The translations under genes and the position numbers were made by a program. Positions 42,576-51,286 of a stretch of 64,000 nt of DNA are shown piece after piece (within the stretch, counting starts at the first letter, position 1; every line of letters starts with the position of its first letter). This DNA comes from NIOZ-UU13 sp964444135 (lineage in GTDB: Bacteria; Planctomycetota; Phycisphaerae; Sedimentisphaerales; Anaerobacaceae), in assembly GCA_964444135.1 (NCBI GenBank), contig CAYUFX010000007.1:26759-90758 (forward strand). Direction: 5' to 3'. The notes beneath the pieces were generated by a model, which was not told the DNA's origin, did not search any database, and was given only the letters and a program-made list of their open reading frames with translations.

Positions 42576-43835
42576 ATATTTTGGCAGTTTTTTCTCTAAT
42601 GGTTTACGTTCGAATCTCATAAATACAGGCAAGCCGTCCTTATCAATTCTTATGGGTGCCTCGCCCTGTACCAGAGGCCGAACGTAATCACGCATCGCAT
42701 TGGTGATATGATTGCCCTTGTCGTTTATGAACTCAGCCGGCACCTTCTTTTCCCCGTTGGCCACATCCCTCAGCTCCGCCAGGCCTGTCGTACATTTGTA
42801 TTTTGGGCCTTCTTCTCTGACCAGAGTTACCATTTTGCCGTTCACACCTTCGGTCGCATGTTTTACCGCCATCTGTCCGCACATATAGGCCTCATTGACG
42901 TCGGTCAGAGAGGCAAAGTGCATAGCACTTCGCTGGTTGGTGCCGAGCTTATTGAAGCGGGCCTTTATCCCCACTTCCTTTTCTATCACGGCTTTAAGCA
43001 TCTCGGCGACACCGCCAAGCTGAACGTGCCCGAAACTGTCTTTGCTGAATGCTCCCTTGTCCGCTGTTACATATTTGCCCTTATCATCTTTGAGCCCTTC
43101 GCCGGCGACGATAAATACTCTGCCTAAACGTTCCAATACATCTTTAACATCGCTGACGAGCTTATCGAATGAAAAGGGCGCTTCCGGCATATACACAAGG
43201 TGCGGTGCATCTTCCGGACATCGAGCGGCCAAACCCGTCGCCGCTGCTATCCAGCCTGCGTTCCGTCCCATTACCTCTAAAATTGTGCATGTATCTGTCG
43301 TATAAAGTGCCTCGGTATCTTTACCGGCCTCAGCCGCACAGGTTGCCACATATTTTGCCACGCTTGGATAACCCGGACAATGGTCGGTAAAGGCCAGGTC
43401 GTTATCGACCGTCTTAGGAATACCGATACAAACCAGTTCATAGCCGGCATCTGCGGCCAACTTGTTGACCTTATCGGCGGTATCCATCGAGTCATTACCC
43501 CCGGCATAGAAAAAGTAACGGATATTATGTGCCTTGAAAACATCGAGCACCCTCTCGAAATCCGCTTTTGATTCTTCGAGTGATTTTAGCTTATATCTGC
43601 ATGAACCAATGGCTGCCGCGGGCGTTTGTTTTAGCGCCTCGATGGCCTCGGGCTTTTCCGCCGAGATATCGAATAAATCTTCTTTGAGCACGCCTAATAT
43701 GCCGTTCGTTGCGCCTATGACGCTGCCGATTTTACCGGATTTCATCGCCTCCTGTATTACACCGCAGGCACTCGAGTTGATTACCGCCGTCGGCCCGCCG
43801 GACTGTGCTACAATAGCATTAGGTTTCGAGTCCAT
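42570..43835 (-). CDS. pfp: 6-phosphofructokinase, pyrophosphate-dependent type
   Basis: Phosphorylates fructose 6-phosphate in glycolysis; cytoplasmic. 421 aa, typical of PPi-type or long group III PFKs. Marks: 'QSGGPTAVINSSACGVI', 'YAGGNDSMDTA' (112-118, an Asp where ATP-PFK has Gly), 'PKTVDNDL' (140-147, the Lys that favours PPi over ATP) and 'EVMGRNAGWIAAA'. PPi-PFK is reversible and saves ATP, fitting a fermentative metabolism with Pta-AckA. GGAG stands 9 nt before the ATG. PPi use is inferred from the Asp and Lys. Confidence 0.92.
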   Translation of the reverse strand: MDSKPNAIVAQSGGPTAVINSSACGVIQEAMKSGKIGSVIGATNGILGVLKEDLFDISAEKPEAIEALKQTPAAAIGSCRYKLKSLEESKADFERVLDVFKAHNIRYFFYAGGNDSMDTADKVNKLAADAGYELVCIGIPKTVDNDLAFTDHCPGYPSVAKYVATCAAEAGKDTEALYTTDTCTILEVMGRNAGWIAAATGLAARCPEDAPHLVYMPEAPFSFDKLVSDVKDVLERLGRVFIVAGEGLKDDKGKYVTADKGAFSKDSFGHVQLGGVAEMLKAVIEKEVGIKARFNKLGTNQRSAMHFASLTDVNEAYMCGQMAVKHATEGVNGKMVTLVREEGPKYKCTTGLAELRDVANGEKKVPAEFINDKGNHITNAMRDYVRPLVQGEAPIRIDKDGLPVFMRFERKPLEKKLPKYM

Positions 43836-44188
43836 CGTAATTACTCCATTACGTTTTTCTTGAAATCTTGATTAAATCACCCATTTTTGGCAGAATATAC
43901 AAAAGGCCGGCTGTGATTTCAACTGTTTTTAATTTCGGGCTTGCTCTGTAGATAAGACCATATGTCATTTCGACCGAAGCCCCCGTTCCACCGCAAGGTG
44001 TCCTGCGGATTGCTTTCACAAGAAAGCACGGGGGCGAAGTGGAGAAATCTATTTAAAAAAAGCTTCTCGGTTTACCTTATCGGATTCTTTGGCTCGCTCG
44101 AAATTACAATTACAATGTTTTCTATAAAGCATTTTGAACTTAAAACCAGGAATTAAGGCCTGGTAACTAACATTAAAAGGCCAATTTT
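43836..44188. repeat. Divergent spacer with palindromic element
   Basis: Between pfp and a plus-strand gene. Positions 43979-44036 are a member of the GC-rich palindrome family (AGCCCCCGT...ACGGGGGCG arms, with inner TTTCACAAGAAA and CCGCAAGG...CCTGCGG stems), here in non-coding DNA. Nothing else is recognised. Confidence 0.7.
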
Positions 44189-45073
44189 ATGTCTGAAAAT
44201 GCGAACGATAAGTGCAGGAGAGTTCCCGACTTGCGGGATCCCAAGAGGGTTTCCGCCTTGCGGGATCTCAGGATTTCCTGTCGTCTCGAAATGCTGCCCG
44301 GCGAAAGGATTCTCGATAAGCTCACCAATGCGGCCAAATTCGGCTTTGACGCCGTCTCGCTGCCGGGCAGATTCTTAAATGATTACCTTGACGAGCTGCG
44401 CAGGTGCCTCGCTGATAGTCCTTTACCGCTTGTCTCAATGTCTCTGGGATTTTCAGGCTCACTGCTCAGCCCCCACGAAAAGGAACGAGAACAGTGTAGA
44501 GACAGTTTCCTGAAATTATTTGATATTTGTGCGGAATTGGGGGTGGCTTGCGTTAACGTCCCGCCGGTGCTCATTGAGGATAATCCAGACCGAATCACCG
44601 ACCCGGGCCCGCACGCCTCGGTTGAACAGGCCCAGGATGCCCTGCTCATCGAGCAGTTACCCGCCTTAGGCGACCAGGCGAAGAAAAGGGGGCTGATGTT
44701 TCTGCTTGAACCGGTTAATCGATACGAGTCGGAATACCTTAACACCGTGCCTCACGCTGCTAAACTTTGTGAAACTTTGAACCATGACCATATCGGGCTT
44801 ACCTGTGATTTCTTTCACATGCAGCTCGAAGAGCTAAGCATCCCGCAATCGCTCTCCAAAGCCGGCAGGTGGATAAAGCACGTGCACGTTGCCGAGAATA
44901 CCCGTGTCGAGCCCGGCCCAGGCTCATTGAACTTTACGCCCGGCTTTCAAACGCTCAAAGAGATGGGATACAGCGGATATATCGAATTAGAGTGCCGCAG
45001 GCTCTCCGGCCCGGCAGAGAAAGTCCTCCCTAAATCCGTCGCATATCTCCGCAGACTGTGGAAGCAAGCCTGA
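44189..45073 (+). CDS. Sugar phosphate isomerase/epimerase-like TIM-barrel protein
   Basis: 294-aa cytoplasmic AP2Ec/xylose-isomerase-like barrel: 'RILDKLTNAAKFGFDAVSLPG', 'LGVACVNVPPVL', first metal Glu in 'MFLLEPVNRYES', 'GLTCDFFHMQLEE', 'WIKHVHVAENTRVEPGPGSLNF' and final Glu in 'YIELECRRL'. Substrate unknown. The first 29 residues are abnormal: 'RRVPDLRDPKRVSALRDL' is encoded by repeats of CTTGCGGGATC (44218-44266) and precedes the first beta-strand. An AAAGG site before the ATG supports this start. It is alone on the plus strand, followed by tRNA-Thr. Confidence 0.78.
   Translation: MSENANDKCRRVPDLRDPKRVSALRDLRISCRLEMLPGERILDKLTNAAKFGFDAVSLPGRFLNDYLDELRRCLADSPLPLVSMSLGFSGSLLSPHEKEREQCRDSFLKLFDICAELGVACVNVPPVLIEDNPDRITDPGPHASVEQAQDALLIEQLPALGDQAKKRGLMFLLEPVNRYESEYLNTVPHAAKLCETLNHDHIGLTCDFFHMQLEELSIPQSLSKAGRWIKHVHVAENTRVEPGPGSLNFTPGFQTLKEMGYSGYIELECRRLSGPAEKVLPKSVAYLRRLWKQA
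44218..44266. repeat. TTGCGGGATC repeat element within the N-terminal coding region
   Basis: Two copies of (C)TTGCGGGATC with flanking AGAGTTCCCGA/GAGGGTTTCCGC arms, read through as about 18 Arg/Asp/Leu-rich codons. A related ACCTTGCGGGAACCC lies at 20566-20580. Confidence 0.7.
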
Positions 45074-45226
45074 AATATCAGAATCGGAAATTGAACGGGC
45101 GGTTCGCGACTTGTGCCACAGGTAACCGCCCCTGCATACTTTGAGATTTGTCAATGGCCACTTTGATTTTGCTGATGACCGCTCTTTACAAACCCGGCAA
45201 TGATTAGTATCATAACCTACGGTAAT

Positions 45227-45298
45227 GCCGATGTAGCTCAATGGTAGAGCACAGCTTTCGTAAAGCTGAGGTTGAGGGTTCGACTCCCTCCATCGGCT
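45227..45298 (+). tRNA. tRNA-Thr (CGT)
   Basis: Cloverleaf with acceptor GCCGATG/CATCGGC, D-arm AGCTCAATGGTAGAGC, anticodon stem CAGCT/AGCTG with loop TTCGTAA (anticodon CGT, codon ACG), T-arm GAGGGTTCGACTCCCTC, discriminator T. CCA not encoded. A minus-strand frame over it is an artefact. Confidence 0.95.
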
Positions 45299-45343
45299 GT
45301 GGGTTTTGATATGAAAGAACACACTCTAATTAGGAGATAAATT

Positions 45344-46735
45344 ATGGCTAAACACTCTTACCTCAAATTTATCATACTATTCATTTTGATAGCCGGATGT
45401 GATGAGTACTACAAGTACAGCATTGAAATGAAACCTTGCGAGGAAGGAATTGAACGAAAACTTATTTGGCCAGGCTATTTATTTCAAGATAAAAGGGAAA
45501 GTATCACCAAGTTATATGAAAAGCAGCTCGACCCCAACACATTTTGGGGCAGGTTCAATGAAAATCTCCCAAACGATGTCGGTGGAGCAGGATTTTATAC
45601 TACTTTCAGTACAAATATGGGACAGGTGAATATCTACTCGGAGCGTTTTCGTGGCAATGACAATTTGAATGATACTCTGGAGAAAGCACAACTGCTCACA
45701 GATCGTATGGCCGACTTCCTAATCGGATGGCTGGAATACGAGCTTGGCGATGACCCTAATTTTGTTAACCTTAAGGCTTTTTGCGATGAGAACATCAGGC
45801 CCGACTTGAAGAACCTAATGATTTACTTTTGGTTGTCCTATGCCCTGGAAGAATACAGGACCGGTGCCTCTGAAGAGGTTGTAATGCGTGTGAAGCATTA
45901 CATTATTGAACGAGGCTATCTTAGACCAAAAGAAATGCACTTTTTGACTGAAAGCTATGAGGATACTCGGAAACAAGGCCTTTGGCTATTTCGCCGGTTG
46001 GTGACGGATAAAATGGGTTATTCATTTCCCAAAATGGTAACTCAGCGCTTAGTATTTTTGTCGGATGTCAAGCAGGCAGAAGAATCAATCGCGCGGTATA
46101 TTCGTACAACGGATTTCTTCAAGAGAGCATGGGAAGAAAAAAAACGTGAGGAGAATGACCCTAATGCCGAACCACCGAAGATAGATATGGATGATTTTAT
46201 TATGCACGATATCGATTTGGATTTTTATATTGATATTGGGCTGGGGCCAGGTACCGGAATTGAGGTCAAGCTGGCTTGTAAGAATGAGCCATTTGACACC
46301 AACGGTAAGTGGGACGAGCAGGAAAGTCAGGTTGTTTGGCATGACGGATTCGCTACAGACGAAAGGTTGCCCACTTTCTTTTATGCCTCATGGAGTGACC
46401 CGAACGAGAAATATCAAGAAGAGCATTTTGGCCACGTGGTACTCAGCAATGAGGCTTTGGCTGAGTACTGTACGTGGAGAGAAAATCTTGATGGAGAAAA
46501 AGGCAAAGAATGGGACTCCTTTGTCTTAAGTCTGACTCCAAGTGAAGGCTTGGAAGAGCAGGTCAGCTCTTTCCGGTTTTCGGAGGATAGGCAAAAACAA
46601 AAAGAATCGGATGTGCGGGTGAGCGACTTGGTAGAAATTCCGCGTAGGCTAATATTAAGAGTTTTAAGAGCAAAGAAAGAAAAAGAGAACAGAAAAACAC
46701 AAACAAATAAGACACAGTCAGATAAAGAAAAATAA
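45344..46735 (+). CDS. Hypothetical lipoprotein
   Basis: 463 aa; lipobox LIAGC (Cys19) marks an outer lipoprotein. I do not recognise a family. The mature part has a mixed alpha/beta N-region ('KLIWPGYLFQDKRESITKLYEKQLD'), a helical middle ('LEKAQLLTDRMADFLIGWLEYELGDD'), and a C-terminal beta-rich part with 'KWDEQESQVVWHDGFATDE'. The tail is Lys/Glu/Gln/Thr-rich and probably disordered. AGGAG precedes the ATG. It may be a Phycisphaerae-specific secreted protein. Neighbours give no hint of function. Confidence 0.65.
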   Translation: MAKHSYLKFIILFILIAGCDEYYKYSIEMKPCEEGIERKLIWPGYLFQDKRESITKLYEKQLDPNTFWGRFNENLPNDVGGAGFYTTFSTNMGQVNIYSERFRGNDNLNDTLEKAQLLTDRMADFLIGWLEYELGDDPNFVNLKAFCDENIRPDLKNLMIYFWLSYALEEYRTGASEEVVMRVKHYIIERGYLRPKEMHFLTESYEDTRKQGLWLFRRLVTDKMGYSFPKMVTQRLVFLSDVKQAEESIARYIRTTDFFKRAWEEKKREENDPNAEPPKIDMDDFIMHDIDLDFYIDIGLGPGTGIEVKLACKNEPFDTNGKWDEQESQVVWHDGFATDERLPTFFYASWSDPNEKYQEEHFGHVVLSNEALAEYCTWRENLDGEKGKEWDSFVLSLTPSEGLEEQVSSFRFSEDRQKQKESDVRVSDLVEIPRRLILRVLRAKKEKENRKTQTNKTQSDKEK

Positions 46736-46834
46736 GTGTGGTAGGGCCAGCGTGGTATTGTCAGGGATGCAATAATGTTGAATATGATTGGAAAATGAGT
46801 TTAAGGCTTTTTTGAAACTGACCTTGGACGGGTT

Positions 46835-47668
46835 GTGAATCTCCACGAAAAATACAATTCGCTTCAAAAAATACTCAGGGAGCTGGGTAAAGTCGTTGTG
46901 GCATACTCCGGTGGCGTGGACAGTACTTTTCTTCTCAAAGCGGCTGTCGATACACTTGGAGCTGAAAACGTCCTGGCCTGTATTAGTGCCGGAGTCGCCG
47001 AGCCTTCGAATCAGCTCGACCGTGCTCAAAAACTCGCCGGCCAGATAGGTGCCCGCCTTCAAGTCATTGATACCGATGAACTATCCGACCCAAACTTCAC
47101 CGCCAATAAAGCCGACCGCTGTTTCCACTGTAAATCACATATTTGCAAAATCCTGTTGGACATCGCGAAAGAGCAGGGTTTTGACCACGTTATCTTCGGC
47201 ACAAACTATAACGACCTCGACGACTTTCGCCCGGGCAACCGCGCAATGAAGGTTTTCGGTATCCGCTCACCGTTGGCCGAGGCTCAGCTTACAAAAGACG
47301 AAATTCGCCGGCTAAGCAGACAGCTAAACCTGTCCACCGCTGATTTACCTTCGTCTCCCTGTCTGGCCTCCCGTATAAGCTATGGCCTGGAAGTTACTGA
47401 GCAAAGACTAAAACAAATCGACCAGGCTGAAGAATTTCTGCGAAGTCTCGGTCTGGTGGAATTTCGCGTTCGACATCACGATACTATTGTTCGCATTGAA
47501 GTTAATCCGCAGGATATTGAGAAAATTACGACCGAGCCGCTTCGCTCACAAATAGTGCAGGAATTGAAGTCCCTCGGCTTCAAGTTCGTAACCGTTGATA
47601 TGCAGGGATTCCGCTCCGGCTCACTGAACGAACCGCTCTCGGAAGACGAAAAGCGAAAGAGTCTTTAG
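46835..47668 (+). CDS. larE: ATP-dependent sacrificial sulfur transferase LarE
   Basis: Transfers sulfur from its own cysteine (or via an iron-sulfur or persulfide route) onto pyridinium-3,5-biscarboxylic acid mononucleotide, making the nickel-pincer cofactor of LarA. PP-loop 'YSGGVDSTFLL' (residues 24-34) adenylates the substrate. Cys176 in 'SSPCLASRISYG' matches the sacrificial cysteine position of Lactiplantibacillus LarE; a further CxxC is at 96-99 ('CFHC'). 277 aa, normal. GTG start at 46835. It supports a functional LarA-like enzyme at 39306-40616. LarB/LarC were not found here. Confidence 0.92.
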   Translation: MNLHEKYNSLQKILRELGKVVVAYSGGVDSTFLLKAAVDTLGAENVLACISAGVAEPSNQLDRAQKLAGQIGARLQVIDTDELSDPNFTANKADRCFHCKSHICKILLDIAKEQGFDHVIFGTNYNDLDDFRPGNRAMKVFGIRSPLAEAQLTKDEIRRLSRQLNLSTADLPSSPCLASRISYGLEVTEQRLKQIDQAEEFLRSLGLVEFRVRHHDTIVRIEVNPQDIEKITTEPLRSQIVQELKSLGFKFVTVDMQGFRSGSLNEPLSEDEKRKSL

Positions 47669-47720
47669 ACAAACAGGCTCAGGAATTTTAAAACCAAATT
47701 TACAATTTGAGGAGCAAGCT

Positions 47721-48692
47721 ATGTATTACAGAAAAATTTCCATTGTGACAAAAGCATTTATACCATTAGCTGTTCTTTTAGGTTTATGGATGCTTTTCAA
47801 TTTATGTTCCTGTCAGGACCTCGCAGGTGCCGATTCAAACCGGACCCGAGCGGACGCTCTGGAGTTGCGCGTGATGAGTTTCAATATCCGCTATGGCTCC
47901 GCTAATGATGGCGAAAATCACTGGAAAAACCGCCGCGAAATGGTTTTTGACGTTCTTCGCAACCATCGTCCCGATATTGTGGGTTTGCAGGAGGCTCTGG
48001 ATTTCCAGATTGCCGAAATCCGCAAAGCTATTGCCAAATACGGCCGGATAGGCGTTGCCCGTGAAGACGGCAAAGCCGAAGGTGAATTCTCCGCCCTCCT
48101 CTATCGGCTCGACCGTTTTGACGTGGACGAATCAGGGACCTTCTGGTTTTCTAATACTCCGGAAGTCCCCGGCTCAAATCATTGGGGCAATGCCTGTGTC
48201 CGAATCTGCACCTGGGCAAGATTTGTCGAAAAGAAATCGGGTAAGGCTTTTTACGTCTTTAATCTTCATCTGGACCATGTTTCCCAGTCGTCCCGCGAAA
48301 AAAGTGCCGTCCTGTTGGCTCAGCGTGTTCAAAATAGGAAGCACAAAGACCCATTTGTCGTAACAGGTGATTTCAACGCCGGCGAAAGCAATCTGGTTGT
48401 AATGTATCTCAAAGGCAAGACCACACTCAGCGGAACAGATGGGCGCGAATCCGACAATCCTGTTCCAATGGTCGATACGTTTCGCGTGCTGCATCCGGAT
48501 GCCAAAAACGTCAGAACCGCTCATGAGTTTAAGGGAAACCGCCAGGGCAATAAGATTGATTATATTTTTACCCCGCCTGGTGTAAAAGTTCTCGAAGCGG
48601 AAATCCTTTACGACAACGTCGATGGGCGTTACCCTTCCGACCACTTCCCGGTTACAGCTACGCTTCATCTGCCTGCAAATAGCAAATACTAA
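47721..48692 (+). CDS. Exported endonuclease/exonuclease/phosphatase-family protein
   Basis: N-terminal signal (residues about 8-30, 'FIPLAVLLGLWMLFNLCSC'), with a possible lipidated Cys. The EEP fold follows: 'LRVMSFNIRYGSANDGENHWKNRRE', 'PDIVGLQEAL' (catalytic Glu), 'FNLHLDHVSQSSRE', 'VVTGDFNAGESN' (Asp, Asn) and 'YPSDHFPVTATL' (final Asp-His). 323 aa. Such exported members hydrolyse phosphodiester or phosphomonoester bonds; the sequence resembles those of glycan-degrading planctomycetes. GAGGAG precedes the ATG. Confidence 0.87.
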   Translation: MYYRKISIVTKAFIPLAVLLGLWMLFNLCSCQDLAGADSNRTRADALELRVMSFNIRYGSANDGENHWKNRREMVFDVLRNHRPDIVGLQEALDFQIAEIRKAIAKYGRIGVAREDGKAEGEFSALLYRLDRFDVDESGTFWFSNTPEVPGSNHWGNACVRICTWARFVEKKSGKAFYVFNLHLDHVSQSSREKSAVLLAQRVQNRKHKDPFVVTGDFNAGESNLVVMYLKGKTTLSGTDGRESDNPVPMVDTFRVLHPDAKNVRTAHEFKGNRQGNKIDYIFTPPGVKVLEAEILYDNVDGRYPSDHFPVTATLHLPANSKY

Positions 48693-48716
48693 GGCAGGGG
48701 AGCTGCCAATTTCTTC
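48693..48716 (+). terminator. Possible terminator hairpin after the EEP gene
   Basis: GGCAG-GGGAG-CTGCC stem (48693-48707) overlapping the stop region, followed by AATTTCTTCTT, a weak U-rich tract. Confidence 0.35.
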
Positions 48717-48801
48717 TTGCATTTGTCTGAGCTCACGGTTAATTTAAGATTGAAGTAAAACAACAGGATGTTAGTTTTTACAAAACAAGGAAGTAGTGAG
48801 G

Positions 48802-49818
48802 ATGGATATTATAAGCAGTTTCAGGGACAAAGCAAAGGGTAAGAATCTATCTGTTGTTTTACCGGAGGGCAGAGACGAGCGGGTAATTCAGGCTGCCCGC
48901 AGACTCAAAGACGAAGATATTGCACAGCCGATTGTGCTCGGAAAAACCTCCCAAATAGAAGCGGCGATTGAAAAGGCCGGCATCAATCTCGATGGCATTA
49001 AAACCATAAATCCGAAGCAGAGTGAAAAGCTCGACGCTTATGCGGAAAAATACAGCCGCCAAAGAGAAGGCATTTCTCCGGCCATAGCAAGACATATAGT
49101 CGTCAAGCCGTTGTTCTATGCAGGCATGATGGTGGCTTGCGGCGATGCCGATACTGCTGTTGGCGGTGTCGCCGGCGCAACCGCAACCCTTATTCAGGCC
49201 GGTGTCTTAACAGTAGGTTTGATTCCGGGAATTAAAACTCCTTCCAGCTATTTTCTTATGGTTATTCCCAATTTCCTCGGGGAAAAGGACAAGCCCTTCA
49301 TTTATGCCGACTGTGCCGTTAATATTGACCCTACGGCCGAGCAATTGGCGGACATAGCTTTAGCTTCTGCTGTGAGTGCAAGGAGACTTTTGGGACAGGA
49401 ACCTCGCGTGGCTCTGCTGTCATTCTCCACTCGCGGAAGTGCTTCCGGTCCGAGTGTGGACAAAATCAGGGAAGCTCTCAAGATAGCCCGGGCTCGGCAG
49501 CCCAGTTTGGCTATCGACGGCGAATTCCAGGCAGACGCTGCTATTGTTCCGAGAGTAGCCGCCAAGAAGGTTAAGGATGAAAGTGCCGTTGCAGGAAAGG
49601 CCAATGTCATCATCTTTCCTGACCTCAACTCAGGAAATATCGCTTACAAGCTCACACAGTATATGGCCAATGCCCAAGCCATCGGCCCTTTTCTGCAGGG
49701 ATTTGCAAAACCCATAACGGACCTCTCGAGAGGTGCGACCGTTGATGATATAGTTGACACAGTAATACTGACTTTGGGCCAGTTATTGGAGAACAAAAAT
49801 CAGGTGAGTAGTGAGTAG
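48802..49818 (+). CDS. pta: Phosphate acetyltransferase
   Basis: Converts acetyl-CoA and phosphate to acetyl phosphate; first half of the Pta-AckA acetate pathway with the gene downstream. The short (338 aa) type with only the catalytic domain: 'VVLPEGRDERVIQAA', 'GGVAGATATLIQAGVLTVGLIPG', 'FIYADCAVNIDPTAEQLADIA', 'PRVALLSFSTRGSA', 'DGEFQADAAIVP', 'NVIIFPDLNSGNIAYKLTQ'. AAGGAAG stands 8 nt before the ATG at 48802; a GTG at 48796 is in frame. The last codons (VSSE) and stop lie inside the GTGAGTAGTGAG repeat of 49803-49903. Confidence 0.94.
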   Translation: MDIISSFRDKAKGKNLSVVLPEGRDERVIQAARRLKDEDIAQPIVLGKTSQIEAAIEKAGINLDGIKTINPKQSEKLDAYAEKYSRQREGISPAIARHIVVKPLFYAGMMVACGDADTAVGGVAGATATLIQAGVLTVGLIPGIKTPSSYFLMVIPNFLGEKDKPFIYADCAVNIDPTAEQLADIALASAVSARRLLGQEPRVALLSFSTRGSASGPSVDKIREALKIARARQPSLAIDGEFQADAAIVPRVAAKKVKDESAVAGKANVIIFPDLNSGNIAYKLTQYMANAQAIGPFLQGFAKPITDLSRGATVDDIVDTVILTLGQLLENKNQVSSE

Positions 49819-49903
49819 TGAGTGATGGGTAGTGAGTATTCAGCTCGCCAATTAACTACTCACTAATTAACCACTCACCAATTAACCACTCACCAATTAA
49901 CCA
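49803..49903. repeat. Inverted cluster of GTGAGTAGT/ACTACTCAC and AATTAACC units between pta and ackA
   Basis: Left part has GTGAGTAGTGAGTAGTGAGT; right part has ATTAACTACTCAC, then three AATTAACCACTCACC-type units. Left and right can pair as a long imperfect hairpin that includes the pta stop codon. The same unit family occurs at 1160-1200, 7855-7900, 52425-52460 and 63015-63085. Confidence 0.8.
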
Positions 49904-49927
49904 TCTTTTGAAAGGATTGTATCAACA

Positions 49928-51205
49928 ATGAAAGTGCTCGTCATAAATGCAGGTAGCTCCTCGGTTAAGTACTACTTGTACCGGATGCCCCAGGCCGAGG
50001 TTATCGCCAATGGGCTCGTCGAAAAAATCGGAGAGCAAACATCTAAACTTTCTCACTTTTTTAGCGGCGAAACCTACACACTGTCAACAAAGGCCGAAGA
50101 TGTCATAAAGGCAATGGAGCTAATACTGGAAACGCTTGCCGACAAAGAAGTGGGAGTTTTACAGCAGATATCCGAGATTGATGCCGTCGGCCACAGGGTC
50201 GTTCACGGAGGCGAAGAGTTTACCGGCTCTGTAATCATTGACGAAAAGGTAATTGCCTCCATCAAAAAATTTGCTGACCTTGCTCCATTACACAATCCGC
50301 CGAACCTTGCGGGTATCCTGGCTGCACAACGCCACCTCCCGAATCTAAAGCAGGTCGCCTGCTTCGATACCGCATTTCATGCCACCATCCCGAAAGTTGC
50401 CTATATGTATGCCCTGCCGTATGAGCTTTATGAAAAGTTCGGCATCCGCAGGTACGGCTTTCACGGAATCTCTCACAGATATGTTGCCCGCCGCGCCGCC
50501 GCCATAATGGGCAGAGGAAAATACGATATCAACGCCATCACCTGCCATCTTGGGAACGGCTGCTCTGTTACCGCCGTAAAACAGGGCAGGTCAATTGACA
50601 CCTCTATGGGACTTACACCTTTGGAGGGCGTGCCGATGGGAACTCGTTCAGGCGACCTTGACCCGGCTATTCTTTTTTACCTCGCTGATAAAGGTTACGA
50701 TATAAAAGAGCTGAAAAACCTTTGCAACAAGCAAAGCGGCCTGCTCGGCTTATCGGGCATCTCGAATGATATGAGAAACCTCGAAGAGTTCGCAGGAAAA
50801 GGCAATGAACGGGCAAAGCTTGCCATAGATGTTTTCTGCTACCGCATCAAAAAATACATTGGCACATACGCCGCTGTTTTGGATACTGTCGATGCTGTGG
50901 TCTTTACCGGGGGGATAGGGGAAAATAGTGTCCTTTTGCGTGAGAAAATATGCAACGCCGTTACCCAGATAGGCGTGCAGCTTGATTACGCAGCGAACCA
51001 GACTGCAATCGCAGAAGAAGCCGAAATAAATACCAAAGACAGTAAGGTTAAAGTTTTTGTCATTCCTACGAATGAACAGGCCGCTATTGCCAACGATACT
51101 TATGAGCTTACGAAGGACAAAAACCCCTTTGTGTCAAAGCAAAAACACCTCGCAAATCTCGTAAAAGAACAATCGAAAGCTCCACATGTTCAGGAAAGGC
51201 AATGA
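49928..51205 (+). CDS. ackA: Acetate kinase
   Basis: Makes ATP and acetate from acetyl phosphate. Marks: 'VINAGSSSVKYYLYRM', 'GHRVVHGGEEF', 'RYGFHGISHRYVARRAA', 'CHLGNGCSVTAV', 'GLTPLEGVPMGTRSGDLDP', 'VFTGGIGENS'. 425 aa, about 25 longer than typical because of a Lys/Gln-rich tail ('NPFVSKQKHLANLVKEQSK'). AAAGGA lies 11 nt before the ATG. With pta it gives substrate-level ATP during fermentation, in line with PPi-PFK. Confidence 0.96.
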   Translation: MKVLVINAGSSSVKYYLYRMPQAEVIANGLVEKIGEQTSKLSHFFSGETYTLSTKAEDVIKAMELILETLADKEVGVLQQISEIDAVGHRVVHGGEEFTGSVIIDEKVIASIKKFADLAPLHNPPNLAGILAAQRHLPNLKQVACFDTAFHATIPKVAYMYALPYELYEKFGIRRYGFHGISHRYVARRAAAIMGRGKYDINAITCHLGNGCSVTAVKQGRSIDTSMGLTPLEGVPMGTRSGDLDPAILFYLADKGYDIKELKNLCNKQSGLLGLSGISNDMRNLEEFAGKGNERAKLAIDVFCYRIKKYIGTYAAVLDTVDAVVFTGGIGENSVLLREKICNAVTQIGVQLDYAANQTAIAEEAEINTKDSKVKVFVIPTNEQAAIANDTYELTKDKNPFVSKQKHLANLVKEQSKAPHVQERQ

Positions 51206-51216
51206 TTTCTATTAAG

Positions 51217-51266
51217 GATTATAAGGGCGGTTCGCGCCCCCCTATAATCTGATTCTTGATTTTTTA
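51217..51266. terminator. Bidirectional terminator between ackA and the ROK kinase
   Basis: GATTATA-AGGGCGG...CCCCCC-TATAATC hairpin (arms 51217-51227 and about 51240-51249) followed by TGATTCTTGATTTTTT on the plus strand. It lies between convergent genes. Confidence 0.65.
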
Positions 51267-51286
51267 TCACGGCTGTATCCTGTAAG

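Noticed and set aside
44987..45322. Minus-strand ORF across tRNA-Thr
   Set aside because: It translates the tRNA and its flank (RWRESNPQPQLYESCALPLSYIG), a well-known false protein.
49803..49903. CRISPR-like array
   Set aside because: Units are 7-15 bp, degenerate, partly inverted and without spacers; no cas genes are present.
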